From positions 1 to 52,394 of the IMG/VR virus record IMGVR_UViG_3300037189_013052: a stretch of 52,394 nt of DNA; one strand, 5' to 3'. Made by a program: the position numbers and the translations under genes. The stretch is from a virus. The number at the start of each line of letters is the position of its first letter. Positions within the stretch are counted from its first letter, which is position 1. Below are positions 6,826-15,069 of this stretch, in pieces. The notes beneath the pieces are model-generated. The model was not told where the DNA came from. It searched no databases and was given only the letters and a program-made list of their open reading frames with translations.

Positions 6826-7041
6826 ATGACTGATCTGCCGACCTGGGAAGTGGTGCCGCGTGGCGGCCAGCTGGTCTGGCGGGTCTGCGGCCCTGATGGC
6901 TTGTGCGTAGAGGATTGCTCCGGGAAGCGGGCGCAGGCTCGCTTTGATGCCGAGTGCCGCAGCCGCGGGATCCACCTACCTCGCGGTGGACCGTCGCAAC
7001 CGATGCGCGGGCCCTGCGAAGTGGATGAACCTGGCACCTGA
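6826..7041 (+). CDS. 71-residue hypothetical protein
   Basis: A small protein with strand-rich N-terminal part (TWEVVPRGGQLVWRVCGPDG) and three cysteines. It is the first gene to the right of the integrase-upstream region and precedes the dCTP deaminase by six bases. Function unknown; position could fit a small regulator or a DNA-mimic, but no motif supports either. Confidence 0.55.
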   Translation: MTDLPTWEVVPRGGQLVWRVCGPDGLCVEDCSGKRAQARFDAECRSRGIHLPRGGPSQPMRGPCEVDEPGT

Positions 7042-7047
7042 CGCACC

Positions 7048-7560
7048 GTGATTCTTCCTGACCATCAGATCCGTGCCTTCTGCGAAGAGGGCATGGTCAC
7101 TCCGTTTGAGCCGTCCCTGATCAATCCGGCCAGCCTGGACGTGCGGCTAGGCGGCAGCCTGCTGATCGAATCCGCCCAAGGGCCCAGAATGGTGCGCTAC
7201 CCGCTGGAGGGCCACACAGAGGGCCGGCCGTACCTGCTGCAGCCCGGACAGTTCGTGCTGGCGCAGACCGTGGAGGTGTTCCACCTGCCGCCGACCGTGG
7301 CTGCCCAGTTCATGCTCAAGAGCAGCCGGGCCCGCGAGGGGCTTGAGCACCTGATGGCCGGCTACTGCGATCCAGGCTGGAGCGGTTCGGTGCTGACCCT
7401 AGAGCTCCACAACAGCCGCCAGCTGCATCCGGTCGGCCTCTGGCCTGGCATGAAGATCGGGCAGATGGTGTTCCATCAGATGGCCGCTGCACCCGATCGC
7501 GACTACCGCGAAACCGGCCGCTACAACGGGGACGCCACCGTGATGGCCAGCAAGGGCTAG
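7048..7560 (+). CDS. dcd: dCTP deaminase (Dcd/dUTPase superfamily)
   Basis: A 170-residue protein from GTG 7048. Family motifs are present: INPASLDVRLG (25-35), KSSRAREG (91-98), AGYCDPGWSGSVLTLELHN (104-122), GMKIGQMVF and the C-terminal YRETGRYNGD. By alignment to the E. coli enzyme, Ser92, Arg96 and Glu119 correspond to the catalytic Ser111, Arg115 and Glu138. It converts dCTP to dUTP (some members to dUMP), supplying thymidylate precursors. Its stop overlaps the stop of the convergent HNH gene. Confidence 0.9.
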   Translation: MILPDHQIRAFCEEGMVTPFEPSLINPASLDVRLGGSLLIESAQGPRMVRYPLEGHTEGRPYLLQPGQFVLAQTVEVFHLPPTVAAQFMLKSSRAREGLEHLMAGYCDPGWSGSVLTLELHNSRQLHPVGLWPGMKIGQMVFHQMAAAPDRDYRETGRYNGDATVMASKG

Positions 7561-7916
7561 GCCGCGATCCAGTCCATCAGCCGCTGCTCCCTGATCGGGT
7601 TCCAGCCGTGATGCGCCCGGAACCAGTCCAGCGCATCAGCGTGGCCTTTGCCCAGGTTGCAGGTTGAGCATGCCGGGACCAGGTTCTCCCGTGCTGTGAC
7701 GCCACCTCTGGCCAATGGGCGGACGTGGTCGAGGGTTTCGGCCACATCACCGCAATATGCGCAATCTGGCCCCCAGTCCGCGAAGATCCCGCGGCGGAGC
7801 CTGGCCTTGCCCTCGCGTTTTGTCACCAGTTCAGCTCCGTCGATGCAGTGGCGAAGATTCACCGAGAAGGCGGCAGGGTTAGCTGAAGGTCCATCCCCAG
7901 CCGGATGCCGGGCCAT
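7557..7916 (-). CDS. HNH endonuclease
   Basis: A 119-residue protein whose C-terminal half is a compact HNH domain: zinc cysteines Cys52, Cys55, Cys83, Cys86, the catalytic DH pair at 63-64 (TLDHVRPLARGG), Asn78 and the ACSTCNLGK box. In many phages an HNH protein works with terminase during packaging, but here it lies at the far end of the lysis module, so it may instead be a free-standing homing-type nuclease. Its start overlaps the end of the C39 peptidase gene by 38 bases. Confidence 0.85.
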   Translation of the reverse strand: MARHPAGDGPSANPAAFSVNLRHCIDGAELVTKREGKARLRRGIFADWGPDCAYCGDVAETLDHVRPLARGGVTARENLVPACSTCNLGKGHADALDWFRAHHGWNPIREQRLMDWIAA

Positions 7917-8589
7917 CGGCCAACCAGCGGGGGTTCATGTTGCGGAAGCTGTAGCGCTGGCTCTGCCCTGCCCGTCCGCCCTGCTGAACCCAGGTGCCAT
8001 GGATCAGGTCGAGGTCCCCGTAGGGGTCATGGACGATCCAGGAAGAGGCATCAGCCGTGAAGCCGATCACGGTGACGTAATGCCCGCCACCGCTCGGGCT
8101 GCTCACCGGCCCATTGTGCAGGAGGCCGATCGCGCAGGGTCGGCCGCCCCTGATCTCGGCCATCAGCTCGCCAGGCGTCATGTTCTGCCGGAACCGGGCA
8201 CGGACGCCGAGGGCCTTCAGTGCCAGCGCATGCGCCTGCTGGCTGGTGGTATCTCCGTAGCGCTGCACCACCGCCAGGTAGTCGAGATCATCCTTGATCC
8301 CCTTGACGCCCATGTACGCCAGGCACATCGCAATGCTGCTCGTTTGGCACTGTCGCCAGCCTTCCGGCCCGTTGTCCGTCTGGGCGAAGAACGGCACCTT
8401 CAGCGGATTGCTCACCCGGCTAGGCGTGGGCGATGCTTCCGGCTTCACCGGCGGATCGGCCCGCCACATCTCGGAGAACTGGGCCAGGGTTGCCGATGGC
8501 ACCTGCTCATTCAGCCAGTTCAGCGCCGCGATCTGATGCGACAAGCCCTTGAAGCTCCTGGCAACACTGGTGAGCCTGATGTCTGCCAT
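7879..8589 (-). CDS. C39-like cysteine peptidase, candidate endolysin
   Basis: A 236-residue protein. The N-terminal 60 residues are a helical, Pro-rich region that may bind the wall or virion. The rest is a papain-like C39 fold: PFFAQTDN (66-73) before the Cys81 segment WRQCQTSS, then GGGHYVTVIGF with His170, and WIVHDPYGD with Asp188. Such proteins close phage lysis cassettes in cyanophages and probably cut peptide bonds in peptidoglycan. It lies just downstream of two holin-like genes on the same strand. No signal peptide is visible. Confidence 0.75.
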   Translation of the reverse strand: MADIRLTSVARSFKGLSHQIAALNWLNEQVPSATLAQFSEMWRADPPVKPEASPTPSRVSNPLKVPFFAQTDNGPEGWRQCQTSSIAMCLAYMGVKGIKDDLDYLAVVQRYGDTTSQQAHALALKALGVRARFRQNMTPGELMAEIRGGRPCAIGLLHNGPVSSPSGGGHYVTVIGFTADASSWIVHDPYGDLDLIHGTWVQQGGRAGQSQRYSFRNMNPRWLADGPASGWGWTFS

Positions 8590-8607
8590 GCTGCCGGCGC
8601 TGCTGCC

Positions 8608-8619
8608 TCAGGTTTCCGG
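8608..8619 (-). repeat. start-associated 12-mer (C39 peptidase)
   Basis: CCGGAAACCTGA, perfect match to the consensus, 18 bases before the start at 8589. It shares its CCGG core with an opposite copy serving the + strand gene. Confidence 0.7.
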
Positions 8620-8627
8620 CAACCTCA
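8616..8627 (+). repeat. start-associated 12-mer (gene at 8646)
   Basis: CCGGCAACCTCA, 11 of 12 positions, 18 bases before ATG 8646. It forms a back-to-back dyad with the minus-strand copy. Confidence 0.65.
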
Positions 8628-8645
8628 GGCAATCGCTCTGCGGTG

Positions 8646-8954
8646 ATGGCAGCGCCGACACTGGCATGGGGCGAGTCCAATCTGTTCCGGCTGCCCGACG
8701 ACAGCCACCTATGGGGCAGGGAGTTTGAGCTACTGCCGGCCGGCACAATGTTTGCCGCCGGTTCGATCCTCCACGGCTTGATCGGCATCGAGGCGGAACC
8801 ACTGGACGGCAGTCGCTGCCAGATCAGCGATGGTGCGCTGCTGGTGATCATCGGGCTAGGCAAGACTGAGACCGACGAGCTGGAGGGCTATCGCGATGAT
8901 GTGATCAGCGGTTTCAAGGCAAGGCAGCTGCAGGATGTTGACGCTCAGGGCTGA
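8646..8954 (+). CDS. hypothetical protein, plus-strand insert in late operon
   Basis: A 102-residue protein; GTG 8643 is an alternative start. The sequence alternates short strands (FELLPAGTMFAAGSIL, then ALLVIIGLGKTETDELEGY) and looks like a small beta-barrel. It is divergent from the C39 peptidase and its last ten bases overlap the convergent membrane protein gene. Function unknown. Confidence 0.6.
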   Translation: MAAPTLAWGESNLFRLPDDSHLWGREFELLPAGTMFAAGSILHGLIGIEAEPLDGSRCQISDGALLVIIGLGKTETDELEGYRDDVISGFKARQLQDVDAQG

Positions 8955-9241
8955 CGCCGCTTGAACCGGCCTGATTCATCCCGCTCAGCGCCAGGCTGAT
9001 CCTGGGCCCGCAGGGCAGGGTTGAACGTGCCATAGCCGAGGGTGAACCCGCCCCTGCCGGCGGCTCCGATGCCCATGATCGGCAACGCGGTCATCCAGCA
9101 GCGGTCCATGCCCTCGGGGCCCCGGTTGCTGAGGCGGCAGTCGATCAGGTAGATCGAACCAACGGCAAGGGCCATGCTGGAGGCGGCCTTAAACACCGAG
9201 CTAGCGGCGCCGATGGTGCCGAGGATGCTGCTGAGCTTCAT
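8945..9241 (-). CDS. small membrane protein of lysis region
   Basis: A 98-residue protein with a hydrophobic N-terminus (about residues 8-33, IGAASSVFKAASSMALAVGS...) and a charged C-terminus ending ESGRFKRRQP. Size, topology and position between the coiled-coil membrane protein and the C39 peptidase fit a holin or antiholin partner. Start overlaps the stop of the upstream gene. Confidence 0.55.
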   Translation of the reverse strand: MKLSSILGTIGAASSVFKAASSMALAVGSIYLIDCRLSNRGPEGMDRCWMTALPIMGIGAAGRGGFTLGYGTFNPALRAQDQPGAERDESGRFKRRQP

Positions 9242-9642
9242 GGTTGCTGCTCCTGTCGTGGAAGGTCCTGCTGCTGGATCCGCTCACGGTTGATGCCGAC
9301 ACCCACCAGGGCAAGCAGGGCAATAGCGACAGCCGCCCAGCTAGCAGCGGTGCCAACTGACCATGAGGCAAGGGAGGTGCCACCGCGGCGGGAGGCGTCA
9401 GAGGTGACCAGCTGATCGACCTTGGCCGCCAGGCTGGCAATATCAGCACTGGTGACCATGTGGCGCTCCAGTTCCACCTGCCGCTGCTCCAGCCGCTCAA
9501 TCCGTGACAGGAACGCTGCGGTACTGGCCTGGCTTTGCGTGATGGTGGCCTGTAACCCGCAGATCAGGCCGTCCAGCTTGCCGAGCCGGTCAACGATCGC
9601 GAGCAGGTTATCGTTTTCGTTCACGGGATCCGGCACATCCAT
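9238..9642 (-). CDS. XhlA/holin-like coiled-coil membrane protein
   Basis: A 134-residue protein: an acidic N-terminus, a coiled coil (about residues 30-80, LSRIERLEQRQVELERHM) and one C-terminal membrane helix (about 99-117, AASWAAVAIALLALVGVGI) followed by a short charged tail. This layout matches XhlA-type haemolysin/holin accessory proteins that act with an endolysin. It is the first gene of the lysis group. Confidence 0.6.
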   Translation of the reverse strand: MDVPDPVNENDNLLAIVDRLGKLDGLICGLQATITQSQASTAAFLSRIERLEQRQVELERHMVTSADIASLAAKVDQLVTSDASRRGGTSLASWSVGTAASWAAVAIALLALVGVGINRERIQQQDLPRQEQQP

Positions 9643-9643
9643 A

Positions 9644-9655
9644 TCAGGTTTCCGG
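9644..9655 (-). repeat. start-associated 12-mer (holin-like gene)
   Basis: CCGGAAACCTGA, perfect copy, one base before the start codon at 9642. Its last three bases are the stop codon of the upstream gene. Confidence 0.7.
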
Positions 9656-10168
9656 CATCACCGGCTGCAGCGCCGCCACAAACTCCGCCGGCAGATTGCA
9701 GGCCGTGGCCGTGCTCACCAGCTGAGCAATCAGCTCGGGTGATGCAGCGCCGTCACGCGCGACCAGCGCCCAGCAGGCAGCGAAGTCGCCAGCATCGCCG
9801 GACTGCGCTTTCTCCAACGCAACCGGCAAAGCCGTGACGGCAGGCTCGCAGCCGGATTCGCGGGCGTTCCCCATCAGCGCGGCGACCTCGGGGAAGATCA
9901 ACAAGCCGCCTCGGAACGTGGCCCAGTCGGGGGTGGGGGCGGGCACTGGCAGCAGTGCAATCTGCCAGCCACGGGTGACGGCGCGGGCGTCGGTGTCAAT
10001 CGCCTCGGTGGGGATGAGCTGTTGCGTGGTGGGGTCGTAGGTGGGTTGTCCCTGTTGGATGACGGACATCTCCAGGTAGCGGGGATCCAGGCCCACCACG
10101 GGTTCGTCGTCCTGCCGGGGGTAGGGGTGCAGGGTGGAAGTGGTGGTGTCGTAGAGGATGCGGGGCAT
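9644..10168 (-). CDS. tail fibre-associated hypothetical protein
   Basis: A 174-residue protein downstream of the fibre genes. The first 80 residues (YDTTTSTLHPYPRQDDEPVVGLDPRYLEM...) resemble the N-terminus of small phage proteins found just after tail fibres, some of which are fibre-assembly factors. The C-terminal half is helical and Ala-rich. Its start codon overlaps the stop of the lectin-like fibre gene. Function is inferred from position only. Confidence 0.5.
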   Translation of the reverse strand: MPRILYDTTTSTLHPYPRQDDEPVVGLDPRYLEMSVIQQGQPTYDPTTQQLIPTEAIDTDARAVTRGWQIALLPVPAPTPDWATFRGGLLIFPEVAALMGNARESGCEPAVTALPVALEKAQSGDAGDFAACWALVARDGAASPELIAQLVSTATACNLPAEFVAALQPVMPET

Positions 10169-10896
10169 TAGATCGTGGGAGCAATGGATCTGTAAGGGTG
10201 ACCGCTAGGGAGGTTGGCGTTTAAGTTCCATTTGTGGGCCAGATAGCCCTCCATCTGCTGTCGATCAGCAGTTGACAAGGCTGATGAAGTTATGACAATT
10301 TCATTTATGCTGCCATTGTAGACGGTAGTACCAGCGCCGCCATCGCCTCTAGCTAGATATTGAGTTCCTCCATAATTTATTGCGCCATTTGCTAGCGTGC
10401 TCCCTGTGGTTGCTGTTCCGTTTGCCCAAGTGCTAAATGTAGTGCTTGAATGGACGGCGCTAACAATGCTGGACGAAGAGCTTGTTATGTTCCAGTTGGC
10501 AACGTTGTTTGACACGCCATTGCCTAGCCTAATTTGAATGACAGCACCTCTAAAAGTCCAGTTAGTTACGTCAGCAGTGCCGAGAATCATGAAGTTGCCA
10601 GGTGCTGCACTTACAGCAAAAAATGAAAGCGCTAATTGGCTTGTACTTCCATAGGCACTGGCAAGCGCTAAAAAATCATTTACGCCATCAAATGTAATAG
10701 TGTTGTTGGAGTAACTGGGCCTGTTGCCCGCCGTTCCTTGAGTTGCATGTCGGGCATTGCCGCTTTTATCGTTCCATTGGCTGACGGCGCCACTCACTGT
10801 GGTAACGGTTGCCGCATCCGCAGCATCCAACCAAAGCGCAGTGGTGATCTGCAATGGTGTCCAGGGGATGCCGAAGCGGTAGGAGTTAATCAGCAT
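10168..10896 (-). CDS. LamG/concanavalin-like tail fibre protein
   Basis: A 242-residue protein from ATG 10896, two bases after the stop of the collagen-like fibre gene. It has the concanavalin/LamG-type pattern ALWLDAADAATVTT, VSQWNDKSGNARHA, NTITFDGVNDFLAL and a C-terminal INEIVITSSALSTADRQQMEGYLAHKW. Such lectin folds bind carbohydrate and would contact the cell surface. The gene is markedly richer in A+T than its neighbours, a sign of recent acquisition of a host-range module. Confidence 0.75.
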   Translation of the reverse strand: MLINSYRFGIPWTPLQITTALWLDAADAATVTTVSGAVSQWNDKSGNARHATQGTAGNRPSYSNNTITFDGVNDFLALASAYGSTSQLALSFFAVSAAPGNFMILGTADVTNWTFRGAVIQIRLGNGVSNNVANWNITSSSSSIVSAVHSSTTFSTWANGTATTGSTLANGAINYGGTQYLARGDGGAGTTVYNGSINEIVITSSALSTADRQQMEGYLAHKWNLNANLPSGHPYRSIAPTI

Positions 10897-10897
10897 T

Positions 10898-12148
10898 TCA
10901 AGTCCTTGTCCCAATCAGCCAGACCTTTAACCCCTTGCCTGCAATCGTGCTGCCGATCTGATCAATGTCAATCGTGATCTCAGCATCACTGGCCAGGCTG
11001 CTATCACTGATCACCGCAGGCGTGCCGCTGCCGACTGAGGTCTTGGCGCTGACATCAATCTGCGGCTTCGTGGAGAAGACCGTCGTGCCGCCTTCCTTGA
11101 TGTTGACCACCAAGGCGCTGCCAGTCGGCGCCGTGTTGACGTTGAGCCGCACCGCCGTCAGCGTCATCGCCACCGGCATTCTGAAGGTCACCTTGGCCGT
11201 GCCGGTGGTGAGCGAGGTTGTCTCATCGCTGCAGGCAATGCCGATCTCAATCGGCGCCCCGGTGAGCGTGTTGAACGCTTGGGTGCCGGTGTGTGTGGAG
11301 CGGTCCCGGAGCTGGGCATCTGCGGCGTTCGCCGTGGCCCCGGTTGCCACGCCATCGAGCTTGGTCTTGTCCGCGCTCGACATCGAACCAGCCGCGCTGG
11401 TGGTGGCTGCGGTGATCCCCACCGTCTGCGTGCCGGCGTTGTAGGTGATCGGCGCCGTGGAAGCGACCACACCAGCAGGTCCAGTGGCTCCAGTTGCTCC
11501 GGTCGGCCCGGTAGATCCCTGCGGACCCGTTGCGCCGGCGAGGCCGGTTGCGCCCGTTGCCCCAGCAGGGCCCTGCGCCCCGGTGTCGCCGGTGTCACCC
11601 TTAGCGCCTTGCGGGCCGGTGGCGCCGGTAGCTCCGGCGGCACCTTGGGTGCCGGTCGGGCCAGTCGGTCCAGAGGGGCCGGTCGGCCCGGTTGCGCCTG
11701 TTGCTCCAGTGGGCCCCACCATGCTCACGCCAGTAGGCCATGCCCCGCCGGCCTTGGGCCCGTAGATGATCGAGGCGGTGGTGTTGATGAAGAAGTCGCC
11801 GTTGGCCCCGGTGCCGCTGCTCGGAGCACTGGTGCCGCTCAGCAGCGTCCGGCCATCAGCGCCTGCAGCACCGGCTGCACCAGTGGCGCCTGTGCTGCCC
11901 TGCGGGCCAGCTGGCCCCTGCTGCCCCTCGGCAATGTTGAAGATCACCGATCCCCAAGCACCGGCTGTCTTCGGCCCGTAGATGTCGCCGTTGGTGGTGT
12001 TCAGGTAGAAGTCGCCATTGCTGCCCACACCAGAGCCGGGCGCTCCGCTGCCCTGTCGCCACGACGCTCCAACGCCTGCAGGGCCGGTCGGACCAGCGGG
12101 GCCCGGTGGCCCAGGGGTGATGACCTTGATTACAGCGGGACAGCTCAT
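10898..12148 (-). CDS. collagen-like tail fibre protein
   Basis: A 416-residue protein. Two long Gly-X-Y tracts (rich in [14 protein letters not shown]-type triplets, roughly residues 12-25 and 75-230) are separated by two related globular units that share GxNGDFxxNTT and IYGPKxxGAW. The C-terminal 150 residues are a non-collagenous strand-rich domain. Collagen-like phage fibres form trimers and project receptor-binding tips. The two GxNGDF units look like an internal duplication. The start overlaps the stop of the preceding baseplate-like gene. Confidence 0.85.
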   Translation of the reverse strand: MSCPAVIKVITPGPPGPAGPTGPAGVGASWRQGSGAPGSGVGSNGDFYLNTTNGDIYGPKTAGAWGSVIFNIAEGQQGPAGPQGSTGATGAAGAAGADGRTLLSGTSAPSSGTGANGDFFINTTASIIYGPKAGGAWPTGVSMVGPTGATGATGPTGPSGPTGPTGTQGAAGATGATGPQGAKGDTGDTGAQGPAGATGATGLAGATGPQGSTGPTGATGATGPAGVVASTAPITYNAGTQTVGITAATTSAAGSMSSADKTKLDGVATGATANAADAQLRDRSTHTGTQAFNTLTGAPIEIGIACSDETTSLTTGTAKVTFRMPVAMTLTAVRLNVNTAPTGSALVVNIKEGGTTVFSTKPQIDVSAKTSVGSGTPAVISDSSLASDAEITIDIDQIGSTIAGKGLKVWLIGTRT

Positions 12149-12504
12149 GGATCCCTCCGAGTAGTGCGTAGCGAGACGGATACAGAGCCGGCCGCCAGGT
12201 GGTGATCATCGGCTGCGGTGCTGCCAGGCGCCACCATGAGGCAGTCGTAGCGGTAGACCTTGCCAACCTTCAATGTGTTCACCGTCGCCTCTGGCAAGAT
12301 CAGCCGCACCACGCCAGTCGAGGCGTTGGCGTTCACCGTCACCGGATAGATCGTCCGTCCTTTCTCATCGCTGACGGTCGCATTCACGTCCCACCCGGTA
12401 AAAGTCCACGGCGTGGTGCCGGCAGTGTTGCTGTACAGCTGCAGCTCCAGCAGCGCGTCAATGCCCTGCTCCATCGCCCAGGTTTCGCTTTCCACCCACG
12501 CCAC
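12145..12504 (-). CDS. baseplate/upper fibre-like protein
   Basis: A 119-residue beta-rich protein from GTG 12504. It contains [32 protein letters not shown] and [10 protein letters not shown], a pattern like the N-terminal domain of BppU-type baseplate proteins that anchor receptor-binding proteins. A strong AAGGAGGT ribosome binding site lies about eight bases upstream. It is followed by the collagen-like fibre, consistent with an anchoring role. Confidence 0.55.
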   Translation of the reverse strand: MAWVESETWAMEQGIDALLELQLYSNTAGTTPWTFTGWDVNATVSDEKGRTIYPVTVNANASTGVVRLILPEATVNTLKVGKVYRYDCLMVAPGSTAADDHHLAAGSVSVSLRTTRRDP

Positions 12505-12526
12505 AGGTCAGAACCTCCTTGCTGCT

Positions 12527-12538
12527 TCAGGTTTCCGG
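12527..12538 (-). repeat. start-associated 12-mer (baseplate-like gene)
   Basis: CCGGAAACCTGA, perfect copy, 22 bases before the start at 12504; its TGA is the stop codon of the upstream gene. The ribosome binding site lies between element and start. Confidence 0.7.
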
Positions 12539-12718
12539 TTCCCAGGCTTCGTCCACTGCAGGCGTGGCCGGGTCATCCGCCTTGAACTTGCCGCCAACGC
12601 GGGCCCGCTTGGCTGGTGCTACTGGATCCGGTGTTGCCGGCTCCGGTTGCGCCGGCTCCCGCCCCAGTGCCTGCAGCATCCGCTCAACGCTGGTGCCAGG
12701 CGAGATTGCAAAGCTCAT
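12527..12718 (-). CDS. 63-residue structural-region protein
   Basis: A small protein with a helical start (GTSVERMLQALG), a Pro/Ala linker and a C-terminal KFKADDPATPAVDEAWEP motif. Similar short KADDPxTPxxxEAW peptides occur near head or tail genes of other phages, from memory. It may be a small virion or chaperone component. Confidence 0.6.
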   Translation of the reverse strand: MSFAISPGTSVERMLQALGREPAQPEPATPDPVAPAKRARVGGKFKADDPATPAVDEAWEPET

Positions 12719-12726
12719 AGTGTGAA

Positions 12727-12743
12727 GGGGCCCAAAGGGCCCC
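12727..12743 (-). terminator. hairpin after decoration gene
   Basis: Perfect seven-base stem GGGGCCC/GGGCCCC with an AAA loop in the 50-base gap after the gene ending at 12769. No clear U-run follows on the minus strand, so it may be a processing or stability hairpin. It resembles the hairpin at 2057-2072. Confidence 0.45.
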
Positions 12744-12768
12744 CAAGAAGTGAACCGCAGACGATCGA

Positions 12769-13221
12769 TCAGGCGTATTGAACGCTGATCGTGTTGACGC
12801 CTGCCGGGGCATCGGCGGAAGTGCCAGCCACCGCCCTGATGGCGATCACGCGAACATCGCCGGTGAGGTCCGTAGCAGGTGCAGTCCGGGCGATCTCGCG
12901 CACCGCAGCGCCAGAGAGGGCGATCTCCTGGATGCCGGGGGCGAGGGTCACCACGGCGATGGTGCCGTAGGTGTCGGGAGTGGTGCTCCCTTCGGGCACA
13001 TGAGCCACCTGGATGGTGTATTGACCGGCGGCGCTTGCGTTGCCGTGGACCACGAGCTTGAACACATCCTGGGATTCCAGGCGGGTGTTCAGCAGCAGCG
13101 CGGTGCCGGTGCGGGTGGCAGCGGCGCGGCCACGGGCGCCAGCAGCGACAGCACCGACCAGAACGGTCAGTGCATCGAGCGAGTAGCCCCTGCGAGGGGC
13201 GAGACCAGTAGAGCGAGACAT
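12769..13221 (-). CDS. putative capsid decoration protein
   Basis: A 150-residue beta-rich protein directly downstream of the major capsid gene. It contains long alternating hydrophobic strands (SLDALTVLVGAVAAG, AGQYTIQVAHVPEGST, VRVIAIRAVAGTS). No specific family recognised; the call as a cement or head-fibre protein rests on position, size and composition. Confidence 0.5.
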   Translation of the reverse strand: MSRSTGLAPRRGYSLDALTVLVGAVAAGARGRAAATRTGTALLLNTRLESQDVFKLVVHGNASAAGQYTIQVAHVPEGSTTPDTYGTIAVVTLAPGIQEIALSGAAVREIARTAPATDLTGDVRVIAIRAVAGTSADAPAGVNTISVQYA

Positions 13222-13251
13222 TGGGTGTACCTCAGGGGATCAGGAAGGGAA

Positions 13252-14172
13252 TCAGGCCACCACGGCCGCATCGGTCACGCCGAACAGGCGACTGGCAGAA
13301 CGACCGTTGTAGATCGCCATGCCGCAATACCATTCGATCCGGGTGCGATCGACAGGCGCATCAGGCACTTCGCCCATAGCCCGCACCGAGATGCCGAACT
13401 GCCCGCGGCAGCGGCCCTGGATGGCAGTGGTGAGCAGGTCACCCATCGCCACGCAGTAGATGCTGGTGCTGGAGCTGGCTTCGGTGAACGGCTGAACCGT
13501 TTGGTTCTGAGCATTCACATCCGTCACGATGATCGGAATGTCGCCGTACTGCGTCACCCGACGACCGAAGGTGTCCTGCTCATAGTTGATGAATCCACCG
13601 ATGGAGGTGGCACGGCTGGCGGTATTCAACCGGCGGCGCATCTTTTTGTTCATGATCAGCACCTTCTGGCCGCCCATGGCGTCCACGGCATCGATCAGCT
13701 CATCGAGGGCCGACAGCGACAGGGCGCCGCCCATCGAGATCGCCTGGGAGCTACCGGAAACGATCCGGCGCTTCAGGCCATCAAAAGCGCGAGGGTTGGC
13801 CGATTCATCACCGTTGATGAACTGATCCTCGAACGTCATCCGCATCGAGGTGACCTTCATCCGCACCTGATCACCCACGGCATCAGGGCCGCGCATGTCG
13901 ATGATGGAAGTGTCAACATCAACCTCAGCGCCAAGCACCTTAAGGCGCTCAGATTGGGGGTTGAGCACGCCGTAGGAGGCATCGAGAGTTTCGTTGATGC
14001 CACGGAAGCCCACGGAGGGCAGCTCCTGCTCAACGTCATAGAACACGCCTTCGCCTTCCACATCCTGGAAGGGGATCACGCGCATCAGTTCGCCTTCGGC
14101 GAGTTCACGAATAACAGCGAGGCGAGCCGGATCCCTTTCGGATTTGGCAGCCTCCAACAGGGTTAAGCCCAT
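13252..14172 (-). CDS. major capsid protein
   Basis: A 306-residue protein. Features typical of HK97-fold capsid subunits are an N-terminal helical arm (LLEAAKSERDPARLAVIREL), a strand-rich E-loop-like part (MRVIPFQDVEGEGVFYDVEQ), a helical spine with ALDELIDAVDAMGG and a final WYCGMAIYNGRSASRL segment. It assembles the icosahedral shell. It follows the scaffold-like gene and precedes the putative decoration gene, the standard capsid trio, but the trio is far from portal and terminase. Confidence 0.75.
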   Translation of the reverse strand: MGLTLLEAAKSERDPARLAVIRELAEGELMRVIPFQDVEGEGVFYDVEQELPSVGFRGINETLDASYGVLNPQSERLKVLGAEVDVDTSIIDMRGPDAVGDQVRMKVTSMRMTFEDQFINGDESANPRAFDGLKRRIVSGSSQAISMGGALSLSALDELIDAVDAMGGQKVLIMNKKMRRRLNTASRATSIGGFINYEQDTFGRRVTQYGDIPIIVTDVNAQNQTVQPFTEASSSTSIYCVAMGDLLTTAIQGRCRGQFGISVRAMGEVPDAPVDRTRIEWYCGMAIYNGRSASRLFGVTDAAVVA

Positions 14173-14219
14173 GGGAGATGATTGGAATGAACGACGGGTT
14201 GCGGCATCACGCCAGGGGT

Positions 14220-14238
14220 GGGAGGCATCACGCCTCCC
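14220..14238. other. hairpin upstream of major capsid gene
   Basis: Stem GGGAGGC (14220-14226) and GCCTCCC (14232-14238) with loop ATCAC, in the 92-base gap before the capsid start. GGCATCACGCC occurs three times nearby (14203, 14224, 15066). It may stabilise the capsid mRNA. Confidence 0.5.
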
Positions 14239-14264
14239 GCGTTACTGCAAACTGCCAGCAGTGC

Positions 14265-15062
14265 TTAAGCCGTTTTCCGGCGAGCACCGAAGGATTCGCG
14301 GAACAGCTGCCCAGTCGGCACCTTGCTCAGGTCTGCCGAGTTGTTGACGCGGCCATCGCGGCCAGAGCGAGCACCACTACCAGAGCCGTATTCCGGCTGA
14401 AAGTGCATCCCGTGAACGGCGTCCTTCCGCAGCTTGGTGAAGAACTCAGTCGGCGTGATCCGCTTGCCGGTCTCTTCGTCCAGCCTGGGTGAGCCGTCCG
14501 CATCCATCAGGTAAAGGCCGTTGCGGTCTTCGGCGAACTGATTGCCGTACAGCTGCCAGATGTAGTCGAACGGTGTGCGGCCATCGATGCTGGAGGCTTC
14601 CTGCAGGCCCTTGGCCGCCAGGAACTCGCGCTCGGTCTTGATCCGCAGCGCTTCCCGCTCGGCCGCGGTCTTCTGCTGCTGCAGCTCACCGGTGATCCGT
14701 TCCAGCTGTTCCTGATACTTGCGCTCTTGATCCTGCAGGCGGATGGTGGTCTGCTGCTCGATCATCTGCCGCTGCTGATCCGCTTCACGGGCTCGCTGGC
14801 GAGCTTCATCGAGCAGCTTCGGATCTACTTGTCCGACTTCCCGCAGCTGGGCATCGAGCTGGGCGGCGCGAGAGGTTTCCTGGCGCCTGAGGTCACGTTC
14901 CGCCTTGAGGGCTTTCTTCAGGCCAGCCAGGTCATCGATGTTGTCGCCGCCAGTGCCGGGATCCTGATCGGTGATCTCAGCCGGTGCCGGGGAACCGGTG
15001 GCCGTACCGCCAGCAGGGTCTCCGTCGGGCGATTGCAGCAGATGGTGGGGGATGGAACGCAT
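14265..15062 (-). CDS. capsid scaffolding-like protein
   Basis: A 265-residue protein. After a disordered, Asp/Gly-rich N-terminus it has a long coiled coil (about residues 50-150, LKKALKAERDLRRQETSRAA, then EQQTTIRLQDQERKYQEQLE) and a C-terminal part with PFDYIWQLYGNQ and a basic Ser/Gly/Arg-rich tail. Coiled coil plus basic tail immediately before the major capsid gene is the usual scaffold arrangement. No protease gene is visible, so the scaffold may leave intact. Confidence 0.7.
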   Translation of the reverse strand: MRSIPHHLLQSPDGDPAGGTATGSPAPAEITDQDPGTGGDNIDDLAGLKKALKAERDLRRQETSRAAQLDAQLREVGQVDPKLLDEARQRAREADQQRQMIEQQTTIRLQDQERKYQEQLERITGELQQQKTAAEREALRIKTEREFLAAKGLQEASSIDGRTPFDYIWQLYGNQFAEDRNGLYLMDADGSPRLDEETGKRITPTEFFTKLRKDAVHGMHFQPEYGSGSGARSGRDGRVNNSADLSKVPTGQLFRESFGARRKTA

Positions 15063-15069
15063 GTGGGCA

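Noticed and set aside
11279-12205. 308-residue plus-strand open frame and other Gly/Arg/Pro-rich frames
   Set aside because: Shadows of the collagen-like fibre gene; low-complexity composition follows from the GC-rich repeats on the other strand.
12778-14166. 462-residue plus-strand open frame
   Set aside because: It is antisense to the major capsid and decoration genes over its whole length, has no domain or start-associated element, and reflects GC-rich codon structure.
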